From contig NC_056726.1 in assembly GCF_019279795.1 (NCBI RefSeq), positions 1,013,857,771 through 1,013,921,770 of the forward strand: a stretch of DNA of 64,000 nt, given 5' to 3'. Source of the DNA: Protopterus annectens (taxonomy: Eukaryota; Chordata; Ceratodontiformes; Protopteridae). The position numbers and the translations under genes were made by a program. Positions 21,603-34,414 of the stretch are shown here, piece after piece; positions within the stretch are counted from its first letter, which is position 1; the number at the start of each line of letters is the position of its first letter. The notes below the pieces were generated by a model that saw only the letters and a program-made list of their open reading frames with translations, made no database searches and was not told the DNA's origin.

Positions 21603-22235
21603 GAAAGTGTGGACACACCAAAGCTCTGACTTCACTGTATCCAAATTCTGATTTCAAGCGAACTTCAGTCCCACAAGACAAAATTTCTTGGTCAGTTCCA
21701 TGGCCAGATTATATCCCAGTAGATTACACAGCACCATCTATTCTGAAAGGACCTGTGTGGGCAGATCCACCCATTGGCTCCACTGATTTCACACCCAGAT
21801 ATGAGAAAGATGGAAAAGTTGAATGTCAGCATCATAATGGCAAGTACGATGTGGTTGACAGATATCCAAGGAATCATATCGGGTGCACTGGATTGAAAGG
21901 CAGAGGTCTTCTGGGCAGGTGGGACCCCAACCATGCTGCTGACCCCATTGTTACAAGGTGGAAGAGTGACAGAAGTGGAGAGATTATTATGCACCCAGTG
22001 TCTGAGAAACCAGTTTTACAGTTTATCTCAATTAAAAGGCTTGATTGTGGAGAGTGGGCAATCCCAGTGGGAATGGTGGATCCAGGAGAGAAGTTATCTG
22101 TTACACTGAAGTGGGAGTTTGGAGAAGAGGCACTAAACTTCCTGCAAAAATCCGAGTCTGTGAAGAAGAAAAAGCTACAGGATAAACTTTGACAACAAGA
22201 GACAGGATGTCTATATTAGAGGGCTCTCTGTGTTG
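21603..22235 (+). pseudogene. NUDT9: NUDT9 (ADP-ribose pyrophosphatase) processed pseudogene
   Basis: An uninterrupted stretch matches vertebrate NUDT9 over at least 190 residues: [30 protein letters not shown]-like [43 protein letters not shown] and [11 protein letters not shown]. The enzyme splits ADP-ribose to AMP and ribose-5-phosphate. The Nudix box is damaged: the first Gly-Gly reads Val-Gly and the Arg before EFGEEAL is Trp. A stop lies just upstream, near 21602, and the frame ends early at 22190, where similarity continues one base shifted. The C-terminal third of the protein is absent. The NUDT9 gene has several exons, so an intron-free copy of this length points to retrotransposition. 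TRPM2 NUDT9-H is a poorer match. No poly(A) tail or flanking duplication was found. Confidence 0.85.
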
Positions 22236-24140
<1,905 letters not shown>

Positions 24141-24149
24141 TGTTACAAA

Positions 24150-24800
24150 ACAGGTGGTTGATTGAGGTTTACATCCACCTCTGTTTTGTTGACACACTTT
24201 CATCAACAGAACAGATAGCTGACAGTTGTACAAGATCACACAATCACTGGGGTTGGGGAATATACTCTTTCCCTAGACACTGTGCATTCTTGCAGTTGGA
24301 ATAAATAAGTAGCAAGAGGTGTGTGGTGGGTGCAATGGAGCTTGCCCCATCACCAAAATACTGTTTTATAACTTGCATGGTTCGAGTAATAACATTGGTG
24401 TTTGCACAGAAGCGTATTGACCTTTGTTCGTGGTTAATGTGTTCTGCTGGTTTTGTCAACAGGAAGTTTTGTCAGTGTCTGTTTATTCAACTGCATTTGG
24501 TCAACAGGTGTGCGAGATCAGCAATCCCTGTGTAGGGGAATATTCCCATTCCCTAGGAAGTGTGCAGTCACAGAGTTAGTATATATAATTTGCAGGGGGG
24601 TGTAGGGGGTGCAGCACTCAAATGGGGGGATGTTTCTTTTGTTTTGTTTTTTTTTTTAAGTGATATTTGTATTTTCTAAGAAGCAAACTCTGTGCATGCG
24701 TATTAGGAAGTCAGTGTTTCAGTTTTCGATGTAAAGTGGTTTACCTTCAAGATGTCGACATTCATGTTAGTCAACCAACTGAAGTTAAAACATATTCCAA
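24150..24800. repeat. Candidate foldback or duplicated element with GC-rich core
   Basis: Two diverged direct copies of a block run from GATCACACAATCACTGG..GGGGAATATACTC..CCCTAGACACTGTGCA (about 24233-24330) and GATCAGCAATCCCTG..GGGGAATATTCCC..CCCTAGGAAGTGTGCA (about 24508-24630). Both lead to a TGTAGGGGGTGCAG-like G-rich segment. Scattered GTTGAC/GTCAAC words lie on both sides. The segment AGAGTTAGTATATATAATTTGCAGGGGGG matches the cores of the foldback elements at 36.6 and 63.0 kb. No protein. Outer limits are uncertain. Confidence 0.45.
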
Positions 24801-26640
24801 CTCTGATACTGCCGTAGCTCACAGAAAAGGGAATACTCAAACAAATGGAAATCTCACAGTTAGTGTATCTAAGTTTTTATTTATTGTGATTTAGTCTCTG
24901 GACTCCAGGATTCACATTAATTAGTCACATCCAAACTGGACTATTGTACTTCCCTTTAGCATGGACGTTCTTTTACTGACTTTGACTGCCTTGTGGATAT
25001 GTAGAATTTGGTAGGTGGGCTTTGACAGTGCCATAGAATTTCCAGCGGCTGATGGTTTACTAAAAGGTCAGTATGTAAGAGTACAGTGTTAACTTAGCAA
25101 GTCCTACATGATGCTGGTCCTGTCTTTTTAAATAGCCATTGGTTCCCTACTGCTCTGTTTGCCAGTTCCACCAGATAAGAGTGTCAGTTTTAGTGATTTT
25201 TTGATACATCTCTAAACATATCAGTAACATTCATTTGGCTATGAAATGTTTGCCCTATGGACTTTACTACTTGTTCGTGTGAGGGTTTGTAACTCTGATG
25301 CTTGTTTTAGAACATTGCTGAAGCACCTTCATTTCTTTAGCTCTCTCACATCACCGGCCTCTCCAGATTTCTGCAGAATGTCCAGATTTTTGCCTCATAT
25401 TTTGGGTCCATTTCTCATAAAAGTTTTGCTTTTTGGCAAATTATTAAGGGTTGAAGTCAGAAAATAATGATAGCCATTTGAGTTTTAGACTTCGTAACCT
25501 TCAGAAAAAAATTTTGTTAATAAAAAACTGTTGTTCTATCAATTGTCTAAGTTTGTAAGAGCAATACTTAAAAATTGTCCCTATTTTTGGGCCTTTCCCT
25601 CTATTTTTGATGGTGTTGTCCAGATTTCTGGCTATAAAAAGTTGAGAGATATGTGCCTGTCCTGTTTATGGTTACACTTGGGTTATACTATCTTAAGTCT
25701 AATATCCTATACAGTCTTGTATAAATTTAACCATGAGCCCTTTTCTGATTCTACCAGTATACTAGGAACATCCATTTGCCTGTTGGGAGGCTCGTAGAAA
25801 TTCCAAGGGTTCATTTAATTTCTGAAGGCTGTTTGGTTGCTTGAATTAACAGCCTTTAAAATGTATTTGAATCGCTTATGTTTTTAACTGTTGTTTCATC
25901 TTTGAATTTGTATCCTGACTGTTTTAATCATATTCAGTATGCTGAACAGTTAGAAAAGTGCTTCCTACATAAGAGCTAATCAGAACTATCAAAGATGACA
26001 TACTTCTGTGCAAAGTAAATAAGGAAAGATGGGAAGAAACATTATGATGACCACAGATAATGTGAAATAACAAGGAATGGTTAAGACACAGAAATGGGTT
26101 AGTTACAGTTGAGGGAGTTAGGATACTTGAGCAAAGAAGTAAAGACCAAGGCTTATGTTAAGATGGAGAGCATTTTGAGAGAAGGGACAGCATTCGGTAG
26201 AGAAGCAAATAACCAGGAACAGGTTTTGCAAAGTACAGGCAGACAAAATAAGGGGTAAGGGAGTTGACAGGCCTGAGATTCATAAACTGGACAGGAAATG
26301 GTGATGTTTTGCACAGGAAGAGGACGTGCATGATGTGTGTTTCATAAAAAATCACAAGGTAGTATAACAACCCGTGCTGAGCATGTGCGAATGACTGCAT
26401 GAAGAGATGCAAATGAAGTAGTATAAATAAATGTCATAGCAAAGTGGCACAAGCGAAGAGGTTCAAAGCAGGGTCACAACTGATAGCCGTACCTGCAGCA
26501 TCTTGTGCACCTGTCTGATCACGCCTCTAAAGATGCACAACATGCAGGAAATGAAATCATTGCTTGTAGGAAAATTGCTAGGAGTGGAGGCAGCAGTTGT
26601 TAGTTATGGCCACAGTTGTCGCCGTTCTGTTTGAGCAATA
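24801..26640. other. Intronic stretch, nothing recognised
   Basis: Short frames occur but none has recognisable domains, and no exon of the BAIAP2-type gene was found. Two segments (about 25340-25400 and 25560-25640) share phrases such as TCCAGATTT and GGGCC/GGGTCCATTT, perhaps an old repeat. Confidence 0.5.
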
Positions 26641-26775
26641 TTTATTTACTTATTTGTTTGTTTATTTGTTTGAATTTGTTAACAAGGATGGAGCACTAAT
26701 CTAGCAGAAACAGTTTCAAGCTCTACCCCAGAGAAAACATGCAGACAACACTAACAGCGGCAATGGCTTGGCGAT
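26640..26775 (-). repeat. Possible old copy of the Rex/L2-like LINE or SINE tail
   Basis: A (TTTG/TTTA) run followed by TGTTAACAAGGATGG..CCCCAGAGAAAACATGCAGAC resembles the complement of the tail at 36270-36360 and of HE1-like SINE bodies. Weakly supported. Confidence 0.35.
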
Positions 26776-26877
26776 TGTACTGTGAATCTAGATTACTTAC
26801 AGAAGTAGTATACATACAAATTAAATATATAATTAGGGATATAACATAAGCAAATATCAACTAGAACAGAATTCCAA

Positions 26878-27115
26878 TTCATGTTAGGCAGAGCACCTCA
26901 CTGAATCTCTTCAAGAAGAATCTTGATGAATGGATGGGGGATCGTAGGTTTGTCCTGGGGATTACTTCCGTGTCACTATTAGACAGAGGCACAGCAAACT
27001 AAACCTTAAAAAGGGAACAGTATACTCAAATCAAGGGGTGGCGTAAGCCAAACAAAATCGGGCTAGGCTTGTAATTGCCCCAGGACAGATAGCCTAGTAT
27101 GAGCCTATGAACCAA
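26878..27115 (+). mobile_element. CR1 3' end fragment
   Basis: The + strand reads SLFKKNLDEWMGDRRFVLG-like residues and a stop, the end of CR1 ORF2. The tail CGGGCTAGGCTTGTAATTG..AGCCTAGTATGAGCCTATGAACC follows. 5'-truncated. Confidence 0.75.
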
Positions 27116-28456
27116 TGGATGCATGCATGTGCTGATATGCAGCAGTAAATGACCTAATGGGATTATTAGTTTAGCAAGAGATGTAGCTGGTGTCTGTACC
27201 TGCATCTACATGATTATGTGACAGCAGGAGAGAATGAATGGATAGAGAGGGGCTTGGATGTGAAAGAAGGTACAGGTACACCTAACAATTGAAGGTTCTA
27301 ATACTGGACGAGAAATAAGTGGAAAGCTGCTTCTGTGGGATCTCTAGATGGTGTTCAATTCTTGATGCATTGATATTTGATTTCTAGTAGTTATTACTTA
27401 AATTTCTTTCAGAATTCTGGGGAGTTGTTTGAGTGTCATATGGAAGGGGAAAAGCCTCTACACACTGTTACTTGTGGTACTGAAGCTGTGTGATTTTTGT
27501 ATTTCTTGTTAAAGACTGCAGTGGATAGGAGGTGAATGTTGGAGTTGTGACCTCAAGTTCTAAATGTCTTTCTCCTATTGTAAATCTGATGGCAAGTGTT
27601 GAGAATGTTTTTTCTTTAAACAGCTTAAATAGTAGGTCAGCAAAAATATCTGTTCTTTATTCCAGTTAAGATAGATACAGTGAGACAGATAACAGGAAGA
27701 ATACTTTTACAAACCAGGTTAGCACTCAAAACTGAGCTGATTTTGTTTTCTTACCAAAAATGCTTGCTTCCACATAACATGTAAGAGCTCCTTTTCAAAC
27801 ATTTTGCTAATGTTTCAAGCATTGCTATTGTATGAGGTATATTACTAGTTCTGACGTGTTTCCCTCAGTTACATGTCAAATCCAGAAGTGTTTATATTAA
27901 ATTAAAGAACTCTCAAATTTCAAAACTAATTATAGTTTTGCATGTTATTCAGATCAGTGGAGACCAAAATAGGAACACGTTCACAAATGATGCACATGTA
28001 TATACCCTTATGGACATCATGACATCATGACATGTCATTAGGTGCTAGTATCATGATTGGCTGTGAATTGTTTTATTACAGCTTCATGCAGCACAGTACA
28101 TAAATAAGCAGCCTGTCCATAAAGCATGCAAGAGACAGTTTGTCATATCCCATGTACAAGGACGTCCTAAGTGGTCGTCCAGTGTGCAGCTGTGCAACAC
28201 ACGGCTGTATGAGCCGCTAATCATAATTTGAAATGTGTTGTGGTATGTATATTTGCTACCATCTTGCTGCAAACTGAACTGAGTAGTTTGCTATACTGTG
28301 TAAAATGAGAACTATCCAGTGGGCAGCAATTCAAATCACATGATCATAATGGTTCAATTATGTAACATTGCTTTGCTGGACCAAGACAAATGAGACTTAG
28401 ACACAGCACGACATCAGTGCTGCTCAATACACTACTATTAAGGAGAATGATGTAAC
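27116..28456. other. Intronic stretch, no gene recognised
   Basis: AT-rich sequence with a small ATGACATC tandem motif near 28016-28036. Nothing else is recognised before the gypsy element. Confidence 0.5.
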
Positions 28457-28461
28457 AGTGC

Positions 28462-28868
28462 TGTAGAACAGAGTGCATGTGCTGTGTTGTTAAGAAGCAT
28501 TTCAAGGGTTGGGAGGGTGGCCTAATGGTTAAGGTGTTTGCTTTACAAACACAAGGTGCAGGGTTTGATTTTCACAAGGGATAATTGGCTAAGCTTAAAA
28601 TGGCTTGCAAGGGCAGTTAGCTTAGTACTAACCTATGAACCTGTGAAGGACTGAACATGCATATAAATATCGAGCACGTAGTGATCTCAGTGCCATTTTG
28701 AGAGTGCAACCAAAGAGTGAGCATTTATGAGTGTAATAGCTAGTTTGTATGTAAGTTTACCTAAGTTAAATTTAATAAGCCTCAACCCTGATGTGTTTGT
28801 ACATAATAAAGCTGCTTGAACAGAACCCACAAAGTCTAGTCTATTGTATCCTGACTAGACAAGTGACA
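28462..28868 (+). repeat. 5' LTR of the gypsy element, interrupted by a SINE
   Basis: Matches the 3' LTR in order: TGTAGAACAGA start, GTTAAGAAGCATTTCAAGG, then after the SINE ATATAAATATCGAGCACG, AGTGAGCATTTATGAGTG and AATAAAGCTGCTTGAACAG. ATATAAATA is a likely TATA box and AATAAAG a likely poly(A) signal. Confidence 0.92.
28509..28648 (+). mobile_element. tRNA-derived SINE with CR1 tail (copy 1), inside gypsy 5' LTR
   Basis: Head: GGGAGGGTGGCCTAATGGTT (box A region), GTTTGCTTTACAAACAC and AAGGTGCAGGGTTTGATTTT (box B region). The order and the GCTTTACA anticodon segment resemble tRNA-Val(TAC). Tail: AATTGGCTAAGCTTAAAATGG..TTAGCTTAGTACTAACCTATGAACC, the same 3' tail as the CR1 LINEs. The segment is absent from the 3' LTR, so it inserted after the gypsy element. 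Short AAGG repeats at the edges may be the target duplication. Confidence 0.85.
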
Positions 28869-28886
28869 TGGTGTCAGAACTGGGAT
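28869..28886 (+). other. Primer-binding site, tRNA-Leu type
   Basis: TGGTGTCAGAACTGGGAT lies directly after the 5' LTR and is complementary, with about one mismatch, to the 3' end of vertebrate tRNA-Leu, the usual primer of this gypsy group. The tRNA match is from memory. Confidence 0.75.
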
Positions 28887-29439
28887 TCCGGAGACTGCTT
28901 TCCAGAGCTACGAGGTGCAGAGTTAGCAGTGAATGTAAACTAAGTGAAACAAACACAAAAAAGAGCCAGAAAAGAACCAAAGCTAATGAAAACTTGCAGA
29001 AACAGTTTATTTTATAAAGAAGATAAAATGGAACATTACAAGGGCACAAACCACATTATTAAACAAGTGACAGGCACAAAAGATTTGTTGATTAAACTAA
29101 ATGTTTAAAATTAAAAGATGTGATAAAATGAGCATTACAAAAGTATATAAGGGGCTTGGAGTTACCTCGGAATTGCAAAAAGGGCATGTTTAGAGTAAAA
29201 CGAGCGCAATAAAAGTGTAATGGGCATGGAAAGAGATTAAACGAGCAAAACGAATATAATAAGGGCAAAAAAGTGCACATTAAGCATAAATAAAGCAATG
29301 CTACTGCATGTTTTGGCAAAGTGCTGTGTTTTAGCAAAATTACTACCTCATATTGTATTCAGGGCATAACTAGAGTTGCTCAAAGTATTTCAATGTGTGT
29401 AAAAGTGCTTACAGTGTGTACTTATTACTGTGCATGTAT

Positions 29440-29825
29440 TCTGAAAAGTTTGTAAGCAAAGTGCAGCTATTTCATAAAGTACAGAAATTTTGAAACATTT
29501 CTAGTGCTGGGGTGTATCTATTCACAAGGTGCCACCATTATAGAGTGTTTCTTGCACTTTAAATAACTATCTAGCAAAGTGCCACCATTTTGGAGAAGTT
29601 TCAGTGTGCTGTGTATGGTATATTCGCAAGGTGCAGTTACTTCAAAATGTTTCTTACCCTGAGATTCTTCCGCCCAGTTCATTCACACAGTACAGTTATT
29701 TTGAAATGTTTCTTACACTAAGAGGTGACTTTTGCAGTACAGTAATTTCAAGAGTATTACAGTGCCCAAGAGACTTATTTCATAAAGTTCAGTTATTCAG
29801 AGACTTGTTGTGCTATTGGGCATAG
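29440..29825 (+). repeat. Degenerate ~50-65 bp tandem repeats in the gypsy leader
   Basis: About seven loose copies of a unit with AAAGTGCAG/AAAGTACAG, TTATTT, and TTTGAAA..TTTCTTACAC lie between the primer-binding site and gag. The leader is unusually long (about 1 kb from 28887). No frame is present. Confidence 0.6.
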
Positions 29826-29924
29826 TTACAAATAGTGGCATAAATTTCTGGCATATGTATATGTGTGTGTGTGTATGTGTGTGTTCATGCATATTTGCAA
29901 AATCCTTTACTGGTATGTGTTAAT

Positions 29925-30690
29925 ATGGCAGATGGATTTCAAAAGCCCTCACCACTTGTATTTGATCAGAATATTGCAGAGAACTGGAGAATATTTGAGC
30001 AAGAGTATGATATTTTTATACAAGCAGCTTATTCTGACAAAGATGCATGCACCAAGGCATTCATTTTGCTAAACCTAGCCGGGTCAGAGGCCATTGAAAG
30101 AGAGCATTCATTTGTGTATGCAGCAGCAGTATATGAGGGAGAAGGTGAACATTGAAATATTGTTATACAGGCTGAATCAAAGGAAGACCCCGAGTGTTTG
30201 AAGTGCAGATTTAGAGAAATGTGTAACCCCCAGACAGATATTACGTTAGTGAGGCATTTGTTTTACATAAGAGATCAGAAACCAGGAGAGACATTTGCAG
30301 CTTATAGCACTGACCTGAGAAGCAAAGCTAAAATGTGTTGGTTTGGTGACTTAAAAAATGAGGTGATAAAGGACAGGCTTGTGTGTGGTATTAATAGTGC
30401 TGCTGTGAGAAAGAATTTGCTTTGTGACAGAGATTTATCGCTAAGCAAAGCTATTGAGATTTATCAAATCCATGAAACCACAACATCTGTGGGTTCCCCA
30501 AGGAAACCACGTAATTTTCCAGCAAGTTCTAAGACTAGTTCAGTTAAAGTAGCATGCTCAGTGCAATATCAGCAGAACTGAAATCTAGCTATATAATTAA
30601 CTATTGCAATTGTGGTACCAGTCATGAGTCTAAAAGAGAGAAATGCTTGGCATTTGGTCAGCAGTACCACAAGTGCAAGAAATGGAACCA
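29925..30690 (+). pseudogene. Gypsy gag, broken
   Basis: The frame starts MADGFQKPSPLVFDQN. One in-frame TGA near 30153 interrupts it and it continues to 30581. The capsid-type block CWFGDLKNEVIKDRLVCGI is typical of Mag-like gag. Two cysteine/histidine knuckles follow in another frame (CNCGTSHESKREKC and YHKCKKWNHF, about 30605-30700), with a stop and a lost cysteine. Gag forms the particle in which reverse transcription occurs. Confidence 0.85.
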
Positions 30691-30700
30691 CTTTCAATAG

Positions 30701-33700
30701 TTGTACAAATCAAGTAAACCCCACACATTTATAAAGAAGGGTCACTCAAAAAAACAAATTGATCTTATAGAGAGCTGCAATTCTACTTTCTGTGTAAATG
30801 GTGTGTCAGTAATTCAAGAAAATGTTGATGCAGCGAATTTGTTGGGAAAGAACAAAATATTTTGTACTGTCCAGATCAATGGTAAATCCACCAAGCTCAA
30901 AGTAGACACTGGTTCAAAGTGTAATGTTATGTCAGCAGACACATTTGCTAAAATGACAGCTGGTGAACAACTCATTGTGGCTAGTAGTTTGAAACTTGCT
31001 GCTTATGGAGGTGAAGAAATTCAAACCGAAGGCTCGATAGTGCTTTCATGTTATTTGACTAGCAACTGTTACAGCTTGTTATTCTATGTAGTCCAAAGAC
31101 CTGTGCAGTCATTATTGGGTCTCAGAGACATTTTAAGAATGAATCTGATTTCTTTTACCAAAGAAGTTCAACATATAAGCACATATCCTAGTTCCAGTTT
31201 TTCTGGAGCCAGTTTTTCAGAGTATGCTGATGTTTTTGATGAAAAGTTGGGCAAACTTCCAGTTGTGTATTCTATGAAGTTAGACCCAGAGCTCAGTCCA
31301 GTGGTCAGACCAACAAGAAAAGTTCTGATAACTATGCAGGATAAAGTTAAAGCTCAGGTGGAATAAATGGTGTAGCAAGGTGTAATTTGTCCAGTCACAG
31401 AACCAAATGAATGGGTGTCATCCATGGTGGCAGCCCACAAGAAAGACTCAGACGAAATCCAAATATGTATTGACCCAAGAGATTTGAACAAAGTGTTAGA
31501 GACCACATCATCCAATGTGTACAGTCGAAGAAGTCACAGCCCTACTACTGAATGCCACTGTTTTTTCCTGTCTTGGATGCAAAAAGTTCATTTTGGCAAG
31601 TGATGCTTGATCACAAATCCTCATTACTGCCTACTTTCAGTACCCCATTTGGCAGATGCAGATTCCTAAGGATGCCATTTGGAATAAATTCTGTAAATGA
31701 AGTCTTTCAGCATGCAATCGAGCACATTTTTTTCAGGTTATCCTTGTGCCATAATAGTAGATGATTTATTGGTTGGAAACAATGGTGAAGCAGAGCATGA
31801 CAGAAATCTTACGAAAGTTCTAAAAAGAGCAACTGAAGTGAACTTAAAGCTCAATCCTCTAAAGTGCAAATTAAGACTACCAGAAGTTACATATGTAGAT
31901 CATTTATTTACCAGTACTGGCTTGAGACCAGACCCATCCTAGCAAGCAGCTATTCTTGAGATGCCAGTGCCTGATAACGTTCAAGCTCTACAGCATTTTC
32001 TTGGCATAGTCAGCTATTTACGCAAGTTTGTACCAGACTTCAGTGAGCTGACAGCACCTTTAAGAGAGGTGACCCACCAAAATGTTACATGGCCTTGGTT
32101 GGAACAGCACCAGAGAGCATTTGAAGACCTTAAGCAGAAAATTGCTACACCACCTACATTAAGATACTATGATTTCAATAAGCCAGTAATTCTTTCCTGT
32201 GATGCTTCAAAATTTGGTCTTGGTGCAGTTATCCTTCAAGAAGGTAAACCAGTAGCTTATGCATCTAGAACCCTTACCCAAACTGAAATGCAATATGCTC
32301 AGATCGACAAAGAACGTTTGTCAATAGTACTTGCATGTTCAAAGTTTCATGACTACATCTATAGTTGAGCTATTCAGATTGAAACTGATCACCAACCTCT
32401 AGTTACTATTCTAAAGAAGCCTATGTATTCAGCTCCAGTGAGATTACAAATAAGGATGCTCAGATTGCAAAAGTACAACTTCAAATTGGTCTATATGAAA
32501 GGCAAGCTTCTTTATTTGTCTGATACCTTATCCAGATCACCCAGAAATACAATGGAACAGCTTGATGCAGGGAATTTTGACTTTGACATAATAGAAGTGC
32601 ATAATACTTCTACCACAAGACTTGATGAGCTGAGAAATCATACAAAGACTGATCCAATTTTGTAAAAGCTCAACCACTACATTAATGTTGGATAGCCATC
32701 AAAGCAGTCACTAGTGTACCACCAGATGTGCAAACTTATTTCCCTTACAGAGATGAGATGTTGAAAGGTGACATTATTTTCAGAGGTCCTAGAATTGTTG
32801 TTCCTTCTTCCTTACAACATGAATATATCCACATTTTGCATCATGGTCACCCAGGTTCCAAATTTACCAAAAGAAGGGTGAGAGAGCTAGTATTTTGACT
32901 TTCTCTAGTTAAAGACATTGATAAAGTACTTTCTTCTTGTTCAGTATGCAATAGTACTAGACCGCATTTGCAAGAAGAACCATTTCAGCTAAGTCAAGTT
33001 CCTGAACTATGTTGGTCAACAGTAGCCACTGATATATTCGGTTTGAACAACCAGCATTACTTAGTATTGGTAGATTCTTATTTGAACTAGTTTGAGGTCT
33101 CTTTAATACCTAATTTAACAACCACTGCTGTTATCACTAAGTTGAAACGTCATTTCTCAGTCCATGGTAGTCCACACAGTTATTTCTGACAATGGTACTC
33201 AGTTTACTAGTTAATTTGCAAGAGAATGAGACTTTGTACATGTTACTAGTATTCCAGAATATCCACAGGCAAATGGACTAGCTGAACATGCAGTACAGTG
33301 TGCAAAGCAATTATTTGAAAGGCCAAAGCGTGACACTACCGATGTCTTTTTGAATTTACTCAATCTCAGAAACATACCACATGCCGATATACTTGACTTG
33401 CCTGCTCAGAGGCTTCTATCCAGGCAAACCAGAACATTTCCTATTAGTTCCAGTTTGTTGAGCGGTAAAGCTAAAAACAACAGAATCATTAGAGCCAAAT
33501 TATTCAGAAAACATTATTTCCAGAAGTCCAGCTATGATAAATCGAGCAGATTTTTTCTTCCATTGAAAGAAGGAGAGACAGTGAGGATACAAACGGAGAA
33601 AGGTTTCAACTGGACTGGTCAAGTAACAAGTATATGTGCTGAGTCAAGATCCTACTTTGTAGAATCTCAGGGTGAAGAGAAGAAATCTCAGACATCATCT

Positions 33701-33715
33701 ACCTGTACCTGAATC
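30701..33715 (+). pseudogene. Gypsy pol: protease, reverse transcriptase, RNase H, integrase, broken
   Basis: Protease: LKVDTGSKCNVMS near 30895 (DTG active site). Reverse transcriptase: IDPRDLNKVLE, FGRCRFLRMPFGIN and the catalytic VDDLLV near 31755. RNase H: SCDASKFGLGAVILQ near 32197. Integrase: a His/Cys zinc region (HHGHPGS, CSVCNST) and catalytic-core fragments TDIFGL, SDNGTQFTS and EYPQANGLAEH in order to about 33300. Nonsense codons (for example near 31365, 31375 and 33090) and compensating shifts around 31600-31730 inactivate it. Confidence 0.9.
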
Positions 33716-34024
33716 GATATCACAGCATTGTTCCTGCGATACAGACTCTAGATCTCAGAGGATTCCAGACAATGTTCCTGCTGCAGAACGTGTCTTGACT
33801 TCTACTTCCATTCCTGATGATATTTCTGATGTACCTAAGGTTGAACATTCAGCAGAGACATTTCCAGTTGCTAAATCTGACTCTAAATTTTATGTCACAC
33901 GTTTTGGTCGTATTTCCAGACCTAGTGTGAAATATACAGTGACCTGGACTTGTTTGTATATATGTTATTATTTGTATTGATTGCATGTCAACTGATATTA
34001 TCAATATTGTATAACCTATTTCTC

Positions 34025-34036
34025 AAAGAGGGAGGA
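34025..34036 (+). other. Polypurine tract of the gypsy element
   Basis: AAAGAGGGAGGA lies immediately before the 3' LTR; such tracts prime plus-strand DNA synthesis. Confidence 0.85.
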
Positions 34037-34300
34037 TGTAGAACAGACTGTGTGTGCTGTATCTGTAAGAAGCGTTTCAAGGATGGGACGTCTATATAAA
34101 TACAGAGCACGTGCTGATCTCAGTGCCAATTTGAGAGTGCAGCCAGAGAGTGAGCATGTATGAATGTAATAGCTAGTTTGTATATGTTTACCTAAGTTAA
34201 AGTTAATAAGACTCAATCCTGATGTGTTTGTACAGAATAAAGATGCTTGAACAGAATCCAGAAAGTCTCGTCAGTTGTATCCTGACTTAGACGAGCAACA
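34037..34300 (+). repeat. 3' LTR of the gypsy element
   Basis: 264 bp, begins TGTAGAACAGAC, contains TATATAAATACAG (TATA-like) and AATAAAG, ends GCAACA. It lacks the SINE found in the 5' LTR. AGTGC follows as the second copy of the target duplication. Confidence 0.92.
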
Positions 34301-34414
34301 AGTGCACGCCGCCTAATTGCTCAATGTACAGTCACTAATAGTTTTTTTATACAGTACAGTAATGCAGAAAATGTTTATGAATTCCTGTCTGTCTGCCAGT
34401 GGATAACTGAAAGG

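Larger units (their letters stand above)
28462..34300 (+). mobile_element. Ty3/gypsy LTR retrotransposon, complete structure, inactivated
   Basis: LTRs at 28462-28868 and 34037-34300 begin TGTAGAACAG and end GCAACA/GTGACA. A 5-bp duplication AGTGC flanks them at 28457-28461 and 34301-34305. A primer-binding site follows the 5' LTR and a purine tract precedes the 3' LTR. Gag, protease, reverse transcriptase, RNase H and integrase lie in gypsy order on the + strand, resembling the Mag-like vertebrate gypsy group. Many stops and some frameshifts make it inactive. There is no envelope gene. Confidence 0.93.

Noticed and set aside
21603..22190. NUDT9 match as part of a functional TRPM2 or NUDT9 gene
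   Set aside because: The match favours NUDT9 over the TRPM2 domain, is intron-free, lacks both ends and has damaged Nudix residues.
24667..24894. 75-codon frame on the + strand, considered as a missing BAIAP2-type exon
   Set aside because: No match to any IRSp53 segment, and no convincing splice sites in the right phase.
25246..25797. Two moderately long frames with hydrophobic stretches
   Set aside because: No recognisable domain, AT-rich context and no supporting signals; likely chance.
28509..28580. Possible functional tRNA gene
   Set aside because: Box A and box B are present but the acceptor and T arms do not pair, the anticodon stem is altered, and the sequence continues into a CR1-type tail. 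It is a SINE head.
29865..29924. Upstream extension of gypsy gag through a TG-rich stretch
   Set aside because: The extension translates a TG repeat; the start at 29925 (MADGF..) fits the gag family.
34016..34216. Minus-strand frame across the 3' LTR
   Set aside because: It lies antisense within an LTR and has no homologous counterpart; a chance frame.
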